The translations under genes were made by a program, and so were the position numbers. From the NCBI GenBank assembly GCA_033857955.1, contig JAWVCW010000015.1, forward strand, positions 67,312-131,311: DNA of 64,000 nucleotides, given 5' to 3'. This document shows positions 7,125 through 14,958 of this stretch, piece after piece. Each line of letters opens with the position of its first letter. The first letter of the stretch is position 1. The notes under the pieces were generated by a model that saw nothing but the letters and a program-made list of their open reading frames with translations, was not told where the DNA came from and searched no databases. Origin of the DNA: Gaiellasilicea sp033857955 (GTDB taxonomy: Bacteria; Actinomycetota; Thermoleophilia; Gaiellales; Gaiellaceae).

Positions 7125-7146
7125 GCCCATCGACCAGAGCCAGTAG
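7103..7146 (+). repeat. Perfect 22-bp tandem duplication spanning a stop codon
   Basis: The unit 7103-7124, which encodes the last six residues (PIDQSQ) and the TAG of peptide 1, is repeated exactly at 7125-7146. The second copy is untranslated and is followed directly by the ribosome-binding site of peptide 2. It is a recent slippage or duplication scar. Confidence 0.9.
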
Positions 7147-7154
7147 GAGGACAC

Positions 7155-7355
7155 ATGAGCGAGTACCGCAAGCTGAGCGTCGAGGAGCTGAACGAGATCG
7201 CCGGCGAGGCGCTGCCGGAGCGGGCCGCGATGTCGCTGATCAACGCGAACGTCGCCGCGCCGATCAACGCCGCCGTCGCCCTGAACGCCCTCAGCGACAA
7301 CTCGACTGCGTACGCGAACGCGACGCAGACCGCCGACATCGACCAGTCGAACTAG
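7155..7355 (+). CDS. Precursor-like peptide 2 of 4
   Basis: The 66-residue paralogue reads MSEYRKLSVEELNEIAGEAL, then PERAAMSLINAN, then the core VAAPINAAVALNALSDNSTA and the end TADIDQSN. AGGAGG lies 5-6 bases before ATG 7155. Relative to peptide 1 the leader junction is unchanged and the core differs by substitutions that keep the Asn/Ala/Val periodicity. Its stop codon is 2 bp before peptide 3. Confidence 0.78.
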   Translation: MSEYRKLSVEELNEIAGEALPERAAMSLINANVAAPINAAVALNALSDNSTAYANATQTADIDQSN

Positions 7356-7357
7356 CG

Positions 7358-7558
7358 ATGAGCGAGCACAGGAAGCTCACGCGCGAGGAGCTCGACGAGC
7401 TCGCCGGCGAGCCGCTGCCCGAGCGGGCCGCGATGTCGCTGATCAACGCGAACGTCGCCGCCCCGGTCAACCTGGCCGCCGCGCTGAACGTCGCGAGCGA
7501 CAACTCGATCGCGTACGCGAACGCGACGCAGCACGCCGACATCGACCAGTCCAACTAA
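7358..7558 (+). CDS. Precursor-like peptide 3 of 4
   Basis: The 66-residue paralogue reads MSEHRKLTREELDELAGEPL, then PERAAMSLINAN, with core VAAPVNLAAALNVASDNSIA and end HADIDQSN. Only CG separates the previous TAG from ATG 7358 and there is no independent ribosome-binding site, so translation is probably coupled to peptide 2. It shares the invariant junction and tail of the family. Confidence 0.78.
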   Translation: MSEHRKLTREELDELAGEPLPERAAMSLINANVAAPVNLAAALNVASDNSIAYANATQHADIDQSN

Positions 7559-7579
7559 AGAAAGAAGGGGTCCACACAC

Positions 7580-7783
7580 ATGTCCGACGAGTACCGCAAG
7601 CTCAGCCGCGAGGAGCTCGACGAGCTGGCCGGCGAGGCGCTCCCGGAGCGCGCCGCGATGTCGCTCATCAACGCGAACCTCGCAGCGCCGGTGAACGCCG
7701 CCGTCGCCGCCAACGTCCTGTCCGACAATTCCGTCGCGTACGCCAACGCGACGCAGGACGTGGACATCGACCAGAGCAACTAG
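7580..7783 (+). CDS. Precursor-like peptide 4 of 4
   Basis: The 67-residue paralogue has one extra residue near the N-terminus (MSDEYRKLSREELDELAGEA), then LPERAAMSLINAN. The core is LAAPVNAAVAANVLSDNSVA and the end is DVDIDQSN. Its own ribosome-binding site (AGAAGGGG) lies upstream. It closes the peptide series and is followed by a strong hairpin (7797-7820) before the protease gene, which could set the ratio of peptide to protease. Confidence 0.78.
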   Translation: MSDEYRKLSREELDELAGEALPERAAMSLINANLAAPVNAAVAANVLSDNSVAYANATQDVDIDQSN

Positions 7784-7796
7784 GTCACGCAGCCAG

Positions 7797-7820
7797 AGGG
7801 GCGGCCCAGCGGCCGCCCCT
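7797..7820 (+). terminator. 10-bp GC hairpin between peptide genes and protease gene
   Basis: AGGGGCGGCC, loop CAGC and GGCCGCCCCT form a perfect 10-bp stem 13 bp after the last peptide stop. No T-run follows, so partial termination or mRNA protection of the abundant upstream message is more likely than full termination. The role is inferred. Confidence 0.5.
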
Positions 7821-7991
7821 CATGCGTCTCCGGAGCCGACCATCACCGCCACCGAAGAACCCACCCAGATCCAGAAGGCAGCCGCCGACGGCGGGCCGCC
7901 GCAGCTCTCCGAGGGGATCGAGCTCGTCGGCGAGTACCAGGAGTCGGGTTACGAGGAGTCGCCCTACATCGCGCGCCTCGCAGACGGCCAG

Positions 7992-9596
7992 ATGGTGCAG
8001 CTGCCGCAGATGCTCTACGCGCTCGCCGAGCAGATCGACGGCCGCCGCGGCTACCCGGAGATCGCGCAGGCGCTCTCCGAGCAGATCCAGCGCGACGTCG
8101 GCGCCGAGGACGTCGAGTACCTCGTCGACGAGAAGCTTCGACCGCTCGGAGTCGTCGCGAGCCCGGACGGCACCACCCCGCAGCAGGAGAAGCTCGACCC
8201 CCTGCTCGCGCTCAAGTTCCGCGCGGCGCTCGTGCCGAAGTCCGTCACGCACTCGCTCACGACGATCTTCTACCCCCTCTTCCACCCGATCTCGGTCGTG
8301 CTCGTGCTCGGCGCGCTCGTCGCCGTCGACGTCTGGTTCTTCGGGTTCCACGGCGTCGCCCAGCCGCTGCGCGCGCTCGCGTACAACCCCGTGCTGCTGA
8401 TGATGGTGCTCGGGCTCGTCGTGCTCGCCACCGCGCTGCACGAGATCGGGCACGCGACGGCCACGCGGTACGGCGGCGCTGAGCCGGGCGTGATGGGCGC
8501 CGGCATCTACATCGTCTGGCCCGCCTTCTACACGGACGTCACGGACGCCTACCGCCTCGACCGCAAGGGACGCCTCCGCGTCGACCTCGGCGGGATTTAC
8601 TTCAACGTCGTCTTCATCCTGCTCGTCGTCGGGGCGTACGCCGTCACCGGTTTCGAGCCGTTGCTCGTGCTGATCCTCGTTCAGCACATGCAGATCCTGC
8701 AGCAGTTGCTGCCGTTCCTCCGCCTAGACGGCTACTACATCCTGAGCGACCTCACCGGCGTGCCGGACATGTTCGCCCGGATCAAGCCGACGCTGAAGAG
8801 CGCGATTCCCGGCAAGGACACCGAGGACGCGGTCGAGGAGCTGAAACCGTGGGTCCGGCGCGTCACGCTCGCGTGGGTGCTCTTCCTGATCCCGGTGCTG
8901 CTGCTCGTCTTCGGGATGATGCTCTTCAACTCGCCGCGCATGATCGCGACGGCCTGGGACTCGCTCGGCCTGCAGTGGGACAGGATCCAGGAGGGCGGCG
9001 CGCTGAACGTGCTCTCGGGCGTGGTTCAGTCGCTGGCGCTCGCGCTGCCGCTCGCCGGCCTCACCTACACCACGAGCCGGGTGGTCGGAAAGATGGGCAT
9101 GGGCGCCTGGGGCTGGTCCGAGGGGTCGGCGCTGCGGCGCACGCTCGTCGTCGCCTCCTCGGCAGCCATGGCTCTCGTCGCTGCGTACGTCCTGTACCCG
9201 AACGGCGAGTACAAGCCGATCCAGGCAGACGAGCGCGGCACCCTCCAGGGCGGCGTCGCTCAGCTCTCCGCCGTTCGTACCGGCCGGCCCGCGCTCACCG
9301 AGAGGCGCGAGCAGGATCTCGGCGGCGCACCGACCGTCCGCTCCGGCGGCGTACCTCGCCCGGACATCAACGGCTCGACGAAGCAGGCGCCCTCACCGGC
9401 GTCGCCCGCGTCAACGGCGCCCGCCGCGACAACCGGTTCCACCTCCACGTCTACTTCGACCGAGCCGGTGCAGACGACTTCGACACCGGCCGCAACCGAG
9501 TCGACACCCACCGACACCACCTCCACCGTGCCGGCTGAGACGACGACGACGGTGCCTGCCGAGACAACAACAACTCCGACCACCACGACGCCATGA
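7992..9596 (+). CDS. Integral-membrane M50-type metalloprotease with PqqD-like N-terminus
   Basis: The protein has an N-terminal PqqD-like winged region (QMLYALAEQIDGRRGYPEIA), then several membrane segments carrying the M50 zinc site HEIGH (150-154 from ATG 7992) and the third-ligand motif LDGYY (245-249). The family (COG1994-like, as in bacteriocin-maturation loci) cleaves substrates in or near the membrane. The C-terminal 90 or so residues are a Thr/Pro/Ser-rich extracellular tail. The same frame is open and clearly coding upstream of ATG 7992 (LSEGIELVGEYQESGYEESP), back to about 7824 without any ATG, GTG or TTG, so the true start is unresolved. The stop overlaps the next ATG. Confidence 0.85.
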   Translation: MVQLPQMLYALAEQIDGRRGYPEIAQALSEQIQRDVGAEDVEYLVDEKLRPLGVVASPDGTTPQQEKLDPLLALKFRAALVPKSVTHSLTTIFYPLFHPISVVLVLGALVAVDVWFFGFHGVAQPLRALAYNPVLLMMVLGLVVLATALHEIGHATATRYGGAEPGVMGAGIYIVWPAFYTDVTDAYRLDRKGRLRVDLGGIYFNVVFILLVVGAYAVTGFEPLLVLILVQHMQILQQLLPFLRLDGYYILSDLTGVPDMFARIKPTLKSAIPGKDTEDAVEELKPWVRRVTLAWVLFLIPVLLLVFGMMLFNSPRMIATAWDSLGLQWDRIQEGGALNVLSGVVQSLALALPLAGLTYTTSRVVGKMGMGAWGWSEGSALRRTLVVASSAAMALVAAYVLYPNGEYKPIQADERGTLQGGVAQLSAVRTGRPALTERREQDLGGAPTVRSGGVPRPDINGSTKQAPSPASPASTAPAATTGSTSTSTSTEPVQTTSTPAATESTPTDTTSTVPAETTTTVPAETTTTPTTTTP

Positions 9597-10363
9597 TCAA
9601 GCGCCTGCACCTCCTGCTCGCGCTCGTGCTGGCCCTCGCGCTCGGTGGGCCGGGCATAGCGCGGGCCGACGACATCGGCAGCCCCCGCAAGGACGACAAC
9701 ATCGTCCAGGCGATCAACACGAAGAGCGGCTCGTCGCTCTTCAAGTTCGCGTTCTCACTGCGCAAGGTCACCGGCAAGGTCGTCGACAACACGAACGCCG
9801 CGATCGCCTATTCGAGCTGCGAGAACTGCCGCACCACTGCGATCGCCATCCAGATCGTACTCGTCGTCGGCTCGCCCGACACGGTCACGCCGACGAATGC
9901 GGCGATCGCGATCAACGAGAACTGCACGCTCTGCCAGAGCTTCGCGACCGCCTTCCAGTTCGTGATCGGCGTCAAGGACGAGTCGGTGGAGCTGACGAGG
10001 GAAGGGAAGCGCGAGCTGCGACAGATCCTGCGCGAGTTCCGGGCGCTGAAGCACCACAACCTGACGCTCGAGGAGTTCCACGCGCGAACGACAGCGCTCG
10101 GCGACCGCATCCGGCAGGTGCTGAAGACGCAGCTCGTCTCACGCCGAGACCACCGCGACGACGAGGAAGACGTCCGCGACGAGCAGGATCAGGAGCAGCG
10201 ACCCGCACCTCCGACCGACCCGGCGGCCACGACGTCGACCGACGAGCCGACGACCACCGAGCCGGCGACGACCGAACCGGCGACGACGGCATCGACGACG
10301 ACTGAGACCACGCCCCCGCCGACGACGACCGAGACCACTCCGACGACGACCACCACGCCGTGA
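9593..10363 (+). CDS. Exported protein with two CxxC motifs and Thr-rich tail
   Basis: The 256-residue product has a signal peptide (MIKRLHLLLALVLALALGGP, cleavage near GIARA-DD). Two similar segments follow: NTNAAIAYSSCENC (CxxC 76-79) and TPTNAAIAINENCTLC (CxxC 111-114), each followed by a hydrophobic strand (AIAIQIVLVVG, AFQFVIGV). A helical charged region and a Thr/Pro-rich tail ending TTTTTP come last. The NAAIA segments recall the Asn/Ala core of the upstream peptides, and the tail resembles that of the M50 protein. It overlaps the M50 stop by 4 bp (ATGA). Extracytoplasmic location is well supported; function is unknown. Confidence 0.8.
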   Translation: MIKRLHLLLALVLALALGGPGIARADDIGSPRKDDNIVQAINTKSGSSLFKFAFSLRKVTGKVVDNTNAAIAYSSCENCRTTAIAIQIVLVVGSPDTVTPTNAAIAINENCTLCQSFATAFQFVIGVKDESVELTREGKRELRQILREFRALKHHNLTLEEFHARTTALGDRIRQVLKTQLVSRRDHRDDEEDVRDEQDQEQRPAPPTDPAATTSTDEPTTTEPATTEPATTASTTTETTPPPTTTETTPTTTTTP

Positions 10364-11133
10364 CGCGGCTGCTGATCGGACTCGCTGCCGTGGCCGCGCT
10401 CTCGGGCTGCGGCGCCGGCGCGGGCGGCCCCGCGGGCCCCGCGCTGCGCGAGACGGCGACGAAGCTGGAGACGATCAAGACCGGGGTCCTCACGCTGAAG
10501 GTGAACATGGATCCCAAGGACGGCGATGCGTTCGGCTACGAGATCCACGGGCCGATCAAGCTCGCAGGCGAGGGAGAGGTGCCGCTCGCGGACGTCGAGT
10601 ACACGCAGCGCGCCAACGGCCAGGAGGACACCGTGCGCCTCGTCCTCGACGAGAACGGCGGCTGGGTTGAGCGCGGCGGCGAGCGGACGCAGCTGACGCG
10701 GTCGCAGCTCGACGAGTTGCGCTCCGCCGGCTCGGTGCTCGGCCAGGGTGGACTCGAGAGCCTGGACTTCGAGGCGTGGATCGCGGATCCGAAGCGGTCC
10801 GACGGTCCCGGCGACACGGACAAGGTCTCCGGCAAGCTCGACGTCGTCGCGGCGATGAACGGCCTCGCAGGTCTGTCAGGGGTGCTCGGAAGCGACCCCG
10901 TTCGGCTCGACAAGTCGAACGGGAAGCAGGTCGAGGATGCGGTGAAGGACTCGAGCTTCGAGCTCCTCACCGGCAAGGACGACCGGCTGCTCCGCAAGCT
11001 CGCGCTGATGTTCGAGTTCGACGCCGACGTACCCGATGAGCTCCGCGACGAGCTCGGCAAGGACGCCGTCGGAGCGAGGTTCGAATTCGACCTCGCCCTC
11101 GACGACGTCAATCAGCCGGTCGCGATCGGCTGA
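10360..11133 (+). CDS. Lipoprotein (LppX/LprG-like length and layout)
   Basis: GTG 10360 overlaps the previous stop (GTGA). The 257-residue product has a lipobox (LLIGLAAVAALSGC, Cys 17) and then a beta-rich domain with TKLETIKTGVLTLKVNMDPK at the start. Internal segments read YTQRANGQEDTVRLVLDENGGWVERGGE and AWIADPKRSDGPGDTDKVSGKLDV. Length and strand-rich layout resemble LppX/LprAFG-type lipid-carrier lipoproteins, but that assignment is tentative. It is the third gene of a coupled protease/exported-protein/lipoprotein set, so it probably works at the cell surface with its neighbours. Confidence 0.75.
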   Translation: MTRLLIGLAAVAALSGCGAGAGGPAGPALRETATKLETIKTGVLTLKVNMDPKDGDAFGYEIHGPIKLAGEGEVPLADVEYTQRANGQEDTVRLVLDENGGWVERGGERTQLTRSQLDELRSAGSVLGQGGLESLDFEAWIADPKRSDGPGDTDKVSGKLDVVAAMNGLAGLSGVLGSDPVRLDKSNGKQVEDAVKDSSFELLTGKDDRLLRKLALMFEFDADVPDELRDELGKDAVGARFEFDLALDDVNQPVAIG

Positions 11134-11148
11134 CCGCGACGACACGCG

Positions 11149-12390
11149 TTACTGCATGTCGTCGTCGATCAGCGCGGACGTGCCCCGAGCGAGATCGGCT
11201 CCGATTTGCGAGAAGATCGTCTTCAACTCGCCGGCCGACGGCTTGTTGTAGAACCCGCCCGGCGACGCAATCTGCTGGATCGCCGAGTACGCGGTGATCC
11301 CCGTTTCCGTAGTCCCGGTGTACGACGTGCAGACGTTCGCACCGCCGTTGACCGCGTTCAAGTCGTAGCCGATCGAGTAGATCACTGTCCCCTTCGCCTT
11401 GATCGCAGCCGCCGAGGTGACGCCCTGGTGGCAGGGCTTCGTCCGGTACGGCGAGCTGGTCGGGTAGAGGGTCGGGCCGGTGTTGGCGGCGCCGTCCGAG
11501 AGGAAGATGATCACGTTCTTCACAGTCGGGCGGCCGTTCGTCTCGAGCTGCTTCTGCGCCGCCTCGAGCGCGTCAGCGTACGCGGTGCGGCCACTGCCCT
11601 TCTGGCAGTTGATCGTCGAAACGAGCGTCGATGACGTCTGGAGGACGCGGCCCTGCGAGTAGTCGCTCGAGAGCGGGACGATGTTGTAGGCAGCCGAGGG
11701 CACGCTGTACGTAGCCTCGTTCGGGGTCGCGCAGCGGGCGACCGACCCGGTGCCGGTTGCAGGCGGCAGCACGGTCAGACCCACCCACTGGGTCGTCGGC
11801 TCGAGATACTGGAGGAAGGTCTTCATGCCTTCGCGGGCGTTGTTCAAGTCGGTACACGCCGGATCGGATGCGCCCGAGGAGGTCTGGCACATCGAGCCCG
11901 TCCGGTCGAGCACCATCACGATGTCGAGCGGCGCGACGCCGCATGGCGAGCAGGCCGTCGAACGCGCGGTGATCTTGAACGTGTTGATGCCGAGCAGACC
12001 GGCGAAGAAGGTCTTCGTCGGAGCCTGCTCCATCACGACGACGGCGTTCATGGGATCGCACCCCGGAATCGAGGCGATGCACTTCGTCGTGATGGTCGTC
12101 GTGACGCCGTTGAGGTCGGCCTGCTGGTTCTTGCTGCCCACCGAGGAGCTGTACTGGCCGGCCACTGCCTTGGCCTTGGTTGCGTCGGGCAACTCCTGGG
12201 CGCCGGCAAGTGCGGCGGCGTCAGCAGACGCCTGAAGCGTGCGGTGCGCGTAGTACGCGTAGCCGACGTCGACGACGAGCGCTGCAAAGCCAAGCAGCAC
12301 GATCAACATCAGAACCACGAGCACGATGACCTGACCGCGCTCTTCCTGCGGTCGGACTGTGTGCGTTCGTGCAAGCTTGTGCGAAACCAC
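11149..12390 (-). CDS. Pilus-type VWA protein (TadG-like)
   Basis: GTG 12390 is preferred over the longer frame because GGGGAGG precedes it at proper spacing. The 413-residue product starts with a TadE/TadG-style N-terminus (EERGQVIVLVVLMLIVLLGF), in which the hydrophobic helix follows an E-R-G-Q prepilin-like junction. A Cys-containing linker comes next (STACSPCGVAPLDIV), then a von Willebrand A domain with MIDAS DRTGS near the middle and NVIIFLSDGAAN. TadG-like proteins sit in the membrane and contribute to Flp pilus assembly. It is 4 kb from the main Tad operon and convergent with the lipoprotein gene. Confidence 0.82.
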   Translation of the reverse strand: MVSHKLARTHTVRPQEERGQVIVLVVLMLIVLLGFAALVVDVGYAYYAHRTLQASADAAALAGAQELPDATKAKAVAGQYSSSVGSKNQQADLNGVTTTITTKCIASIPGCDPMNAVVVMEQAPTKTFFAGLLGINTFKITARSTACSPCGVAPLDIVMVLDRTGSMCQTSSGASDPACTDLNNAREGMKTFLQYLEPTTQWVGLTVLPPATGTGSVARCATPNEATYSVPSAAYNIVPLSSDYSQGRVLQTSSTLVSTINCQKGSGRTAYADALEAAQKQLETNGRPTVKNVIIFLSDGAANTGPTLYPTSSPYRTKPCHQGVTSAAAIKAKGTVIYSIGYDLNAVNGGANVCTSYTGTTETGITAYSAIQQIASPGGFYNKPSAGELKTIFSQIGADLARGTSALIDDDMQ

Positions 12391-12522
12391 GTCCAGAACC
12401 TCCCCTAAGACGGCGCGTCCGCACAACGCCTGTTGTTTTCCAGCTGCCCTGAGTCAACGCATCGGCCGCTCGGCAGCGAACCTTGCTCGCTCGAAAGAGG
12501 GATTTGCAGGCGTCTAGGGCGT

Positions 12523-13278
12523 TTAGGCGGAAACGGCCTCGAGGATCAGGTCGGAGATGTCGAAGTTCGCAGACACGTCCTGGACGTCGTCGTTGTCCTC
12601 CAGCTCCTCGATCAGGCGGATCAGCTTCTTCGCCGCCGCTTCCTCGGCCACCTCGACGGTCGTCTTCGGGATCATCGTCAGCTCGGCCGACTGGACCTCG
12701 ATGCCGGCAGCCTCGATCGCCGCGCGCACGGTAGCGAGGCTTTCCGGCGCGGACGAGACCTGGAAGACGGTCCCGTCGAGCTCGACGTCGTCCGCCCCAC
12801 CTTCGGCCGCGGCCAGCGTCAGCTCGTCCTCGTCCACGGATTCGGCGTCGACGAGCACGACCCCGCGGCGCTCGAAGAGCCAGGCGACCGCGCCCGTTGT
12901 GCCGAGGTTCCCGCCGTGCTTCGCGAAGGTGTGCCGGACGTCGGAGGCGGTGCGGTTGCGGTTGTCGGTCAGCGCCTCGACGAGCACAGCGACGCCGTCC
13001 GGGCCATAGCCCTCGTAGACGATCGTCTCGAAGGCGGCGGCATCTGCATCGATGCCCGCGCCGCGTGCGATCGCGCGCTCGATCGTGTCCTTGGGCATCG
13101 AGTAGGACTTGGCCTTCTCGACCGCGTTCTGGAGCGCGAGGTTGGCCGCCGGATCCGGTCCCCCCTCCTTCGCGGCGACGATGATCGCCTTCGAGAGCTT
13201 CGTGAAGAGCTTGCCGCGCTTCGCGTCGGCGGCGCCCTTCTTGTGCTTGATCGTGGACCACTTGCTATGCCCTGACAC
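12523..13278 (-). CDS. yebC: YebC/PmpR-family regulator
   Basis: The 251-residue product begins with the invariant family signature MSGHSKWSTIKHKKGAADAK. It continues with the expected blocks AKSYSMPKDTIERAI, YEGYGPDGVAVLVE and NRTASDVRHTFAKHGGNLG. YebC/TACO1 proteins act as DNA-binding regulators or as translation factors at proline stretches, depending on the lineage. Length is typical. In many genomes yebC precedes ruvCAB; here it is linked to pdxT, overlapping it by 14 bp. Confidence 0.95.
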   Translation of the reverse strand: MSGHSKWSTIKHKKGAADAKRGKLFTKLSKAIIVAAKEGGPDPAANLALQNAVEKAKSYSMPKDTIERAIARGAGIDADAAAFETIVYEGYGPDGVAVLVEALTDNRNRTASDVRHTFAKHGGNLGTTGAVAWLFERRGVVLVDAESVDEDELTLAAAEGGADDVELDGTVFQVSSAPESLATVRAAIEAAGIEVQSAELTMIPKTTVEVAEEAAAKKLIRLIEELEDNDDVQDVSANFDISDLILEAVSA

Positions 13279-13819
13279 TTCGCTCCTCTCTGATCAGCTC
13301 CAGGAATCTTTCATGCACGCGCGTGTCGGCCGTCAGCTCAGGGTGGAACGACGCGACGAGGAAGCGTCCCTCGCGTAGCAGCACCGGCACGCCGTCGTGG
13401 CTCGCGAGCACTTCGACATCGGGCCCGGCGTCGGCCACGCGCGGAGCACGGATGAAGACCCCGCGGAGCGGCTCGGTCTCGCCCTCCAGCTCCAGGTCGG
13501 CCTCGAAGCTCGCGAGCTGGCGGCCGTAGCTGTTCCGCTCGACCTCCACATCGACGAGCCCGAGATGCGCTCGGTCGAGCAGGATCATCCCGGCGCAGGT
13601 GCCGAGCACCGGAGCGGAGAAGCTCCGGATCGCGTCCTCCAGGCCGTAGAGCCGCATCAGGCGCATGATCGCCGTCGACTCGCCGCCTGGAATCACGAGC
13701 CCGTCGAGGCCGTCGAGCTGCTCGGGCAGGCGAACCTCGACGACCTCGGCGCCGAGCGCCCGCAGCATCGCTCCGTGCTCGCGGAAGTTCCCCTGCACAG
13801 CGAGGACGCCAATCGTCAT
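13265..13819 (-). CDS. pdxT: Glutaminase subunit of pyridoxal-5'-phosphate synthase
   Basis: PdxT releases ammonia from glutamine and channels it to PdxS to make pyridoxal 5'-phosphate. The 184-residue product has the oxyanion-loop motif IPGGEST, nucleophile Cys 75 in GTCAGM, and the His/Glu of the triad in SFHPEL (about 159 and 161). Length is normal. The partner pdxS is not adjacent but 1.4 kb away on the same strand, separated by a membrane-protein gene and repeat DNA. Confidence 0.95.
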   Translation of the reverse strand: MTIGVLAVQGNFREHGAMLRALGAEVVEVRLPEQLDGLDGLVIPGGESTAIMRLMRLYGLEDAIRSFSAPVLGTCAGMILLDRAHLGLVDVEVERNSYGRQLASFEADLELEGETEPLRGVFIRAPRVADAGPDVEVLASHDGVPVLLREGRFLVASFHPELTADTRVHERFLELIREERSVRA

Positions 13820-13835
13820 GCCCTGAATTGTAGGT

Positions 13836-14747
13836 TCAGGCTTCGGTGTCGCCGTGCAGGCGTGCGAATCGCTCGCCCACGAGCCCGAGCGCCAGGATCA
13901 GGAGGCCCGCGAAGACGTAGTAGAGGGCGATCTGCCAGGGGTCGATGCCGCCCTGGGGATTGCCGATCTCGAACGGGACGAAGACGCCGACGAAGGCCAG
14001 CCCGTCCTGGATGAAGTGCGTCGTCGTCGCGAGGATTCCGACCGCACCGAGCACGGCGTAGCTCGAGCGACCGAACGCGTACGCACCCGCGACGTACGCC
14101 ACAGAGAGCAGGCCGATGAGGATCCAGTCGGCGGTGCCGTCGACGAGCGCGAGCACGCCGCCTCCGAACGCCAAGCTGCCGACGAAGTGGAGCCAGAAGC
14201 CGTACGGCTTGCGGCCCGAGCGGTCGACGGCGTGACCCGCAGCGACGAGGATCAGCCCGGCGACGATCGACATGATCTTCTCCGCACCCGGGTCGATGAG
14301 GGCCAACCAGAAGACGACCGCGATCGGGAGCACGAGGAGCGGCGCCCGGAAACGGCTGAGCGCCGCGAACGCGGCCACGATCGTCAGCAGCTCGAGCACC
14401 AGTGTCCCCGGCTGCCAGTCGTTGCCGGCGATGTCGTTGTCGAGGATCCCGATCAGGGATTCCAGCGCGCCCACGAAGAAGGCGAAGAAGACGACGGCGA
14501 GCGTGGCGAGAACTCCCGCGGCGACCGGGCGGCCGGCCTGCTGGAGGGCAAGGGCGAGCGCGACTGCGACCGCCGTGGCGAGCGCGCTGAAGCCGACGAG
14601 CGCCGCGTTGCCGTGATCCTGGCCCAGGACACCGAGCAGCGACGTGGTCGCGAAGAGCGCCACGAACCCGCCGATGTAAACGAGCGCGCTGCCGCTCGAC
14701 CAGCGCGGCCGCAGCGCGTCGGCGGGCAGCAGGCGCTCGAGCGTCAC
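13836..14747 (-). CDS. Polytopic membrane protein
   Basis: From GTG 14747 the product is 303 residues with eight to ten hydrophobic helices (for example SALVYIGGFVALFATTSLLG and WILIGLLSVAYVAGAYAFG). A glycine/aromatic end reads GGIDPWQIALYYVFAGLLILALG. The open frame reaches 14867, but its extra N-terminus is translated palindrome repeat DNA, so a start inside is preferred. It resembles uncharacterised actinobacterial membrane proteins; no transporter signature is visible. It lies 16 bp upstream of pdxT in the same direction. Confidence 0.65.
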   Translation of the reverse strand: MTLERLLPADALRPRWSSGSALVYIGGFVALFATTSLLGVLGQDHGNAALVGFSALATAVAVALALALQQAGRPVAAGVLATLAVVFFAFFVGALESLIGILDNDIAGNDWQPGTLVLELLTIVAAFAALSRFRAPLLVLPIAVVFWLALIDPGAEKIMSIVAGLILVAAGHAVDRSGRKPYGFWLHFVGSLAFGGGVLALVDGTADWILIGLLSVAYVAGAYAFGRSSYAVLGAVGILATTTHFIQDGLAFVGVFVPFEIGNPQGGIDPWQIALYYVFAGLLILALGLVGERFARLHGDTEA

Positions 14748-14803
14748 GTCACAAGCGTGACGAGCGAGTCGGACGGCAGCAGCGCGAGGGACGAAGATCC
14801 GAG

Positions 14804-14895
14804 GCTTGTGTTTCTGAAACACAAGCTCCTCCCGCCCACGTAACCATGCGGGTTCTCGCCAGCGCAACAGGCCTTGTGTTTCTGAAACACAAAGT
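14804..14895. repeat. Two-palindrome module, copy 2 (inverted relative to copy 1)
   Basis: TTGTGTTTCTGAAACACAA occurs at 14806-14824 and 14874-14892, with longer arms in the first (GCTTGTGTTTC / GAAACACAAGC, 14804-14826). Reversed, the pair aligns with copy 1 at 3423-3513, including the outer ACTTTG edge and the GAGGAGC edge. The spacer shares the core AACCATGCGG but in the opposite relative orientation. Confidence 0.8.
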
Positions 14896-14958
14896 CTCCC
14901 GGACGGCCGTCAGCGGTCGGGACCCGCCCGGTCAGGCTGCGGCGCCGCCGGGGTTCTT

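Noticed and set aside
6924..7783. The four peptide genes as a CRISPR-like or simple DNA repeat
   Set aside because: Units are about 200 bp, each has start and stop codons and mostly its own ribosome-binding site, and changes are mainly conservative at the protein level.
6456..11133. Assignment to daptides, lanthipeptides or another named RiPP class
   Set aside because: None of the required modification enzymes (aminotransferase, decarboxylase, LanM/LanKC, YcaO, radical SAM) is encoded nearby and the peptides lack Cys.
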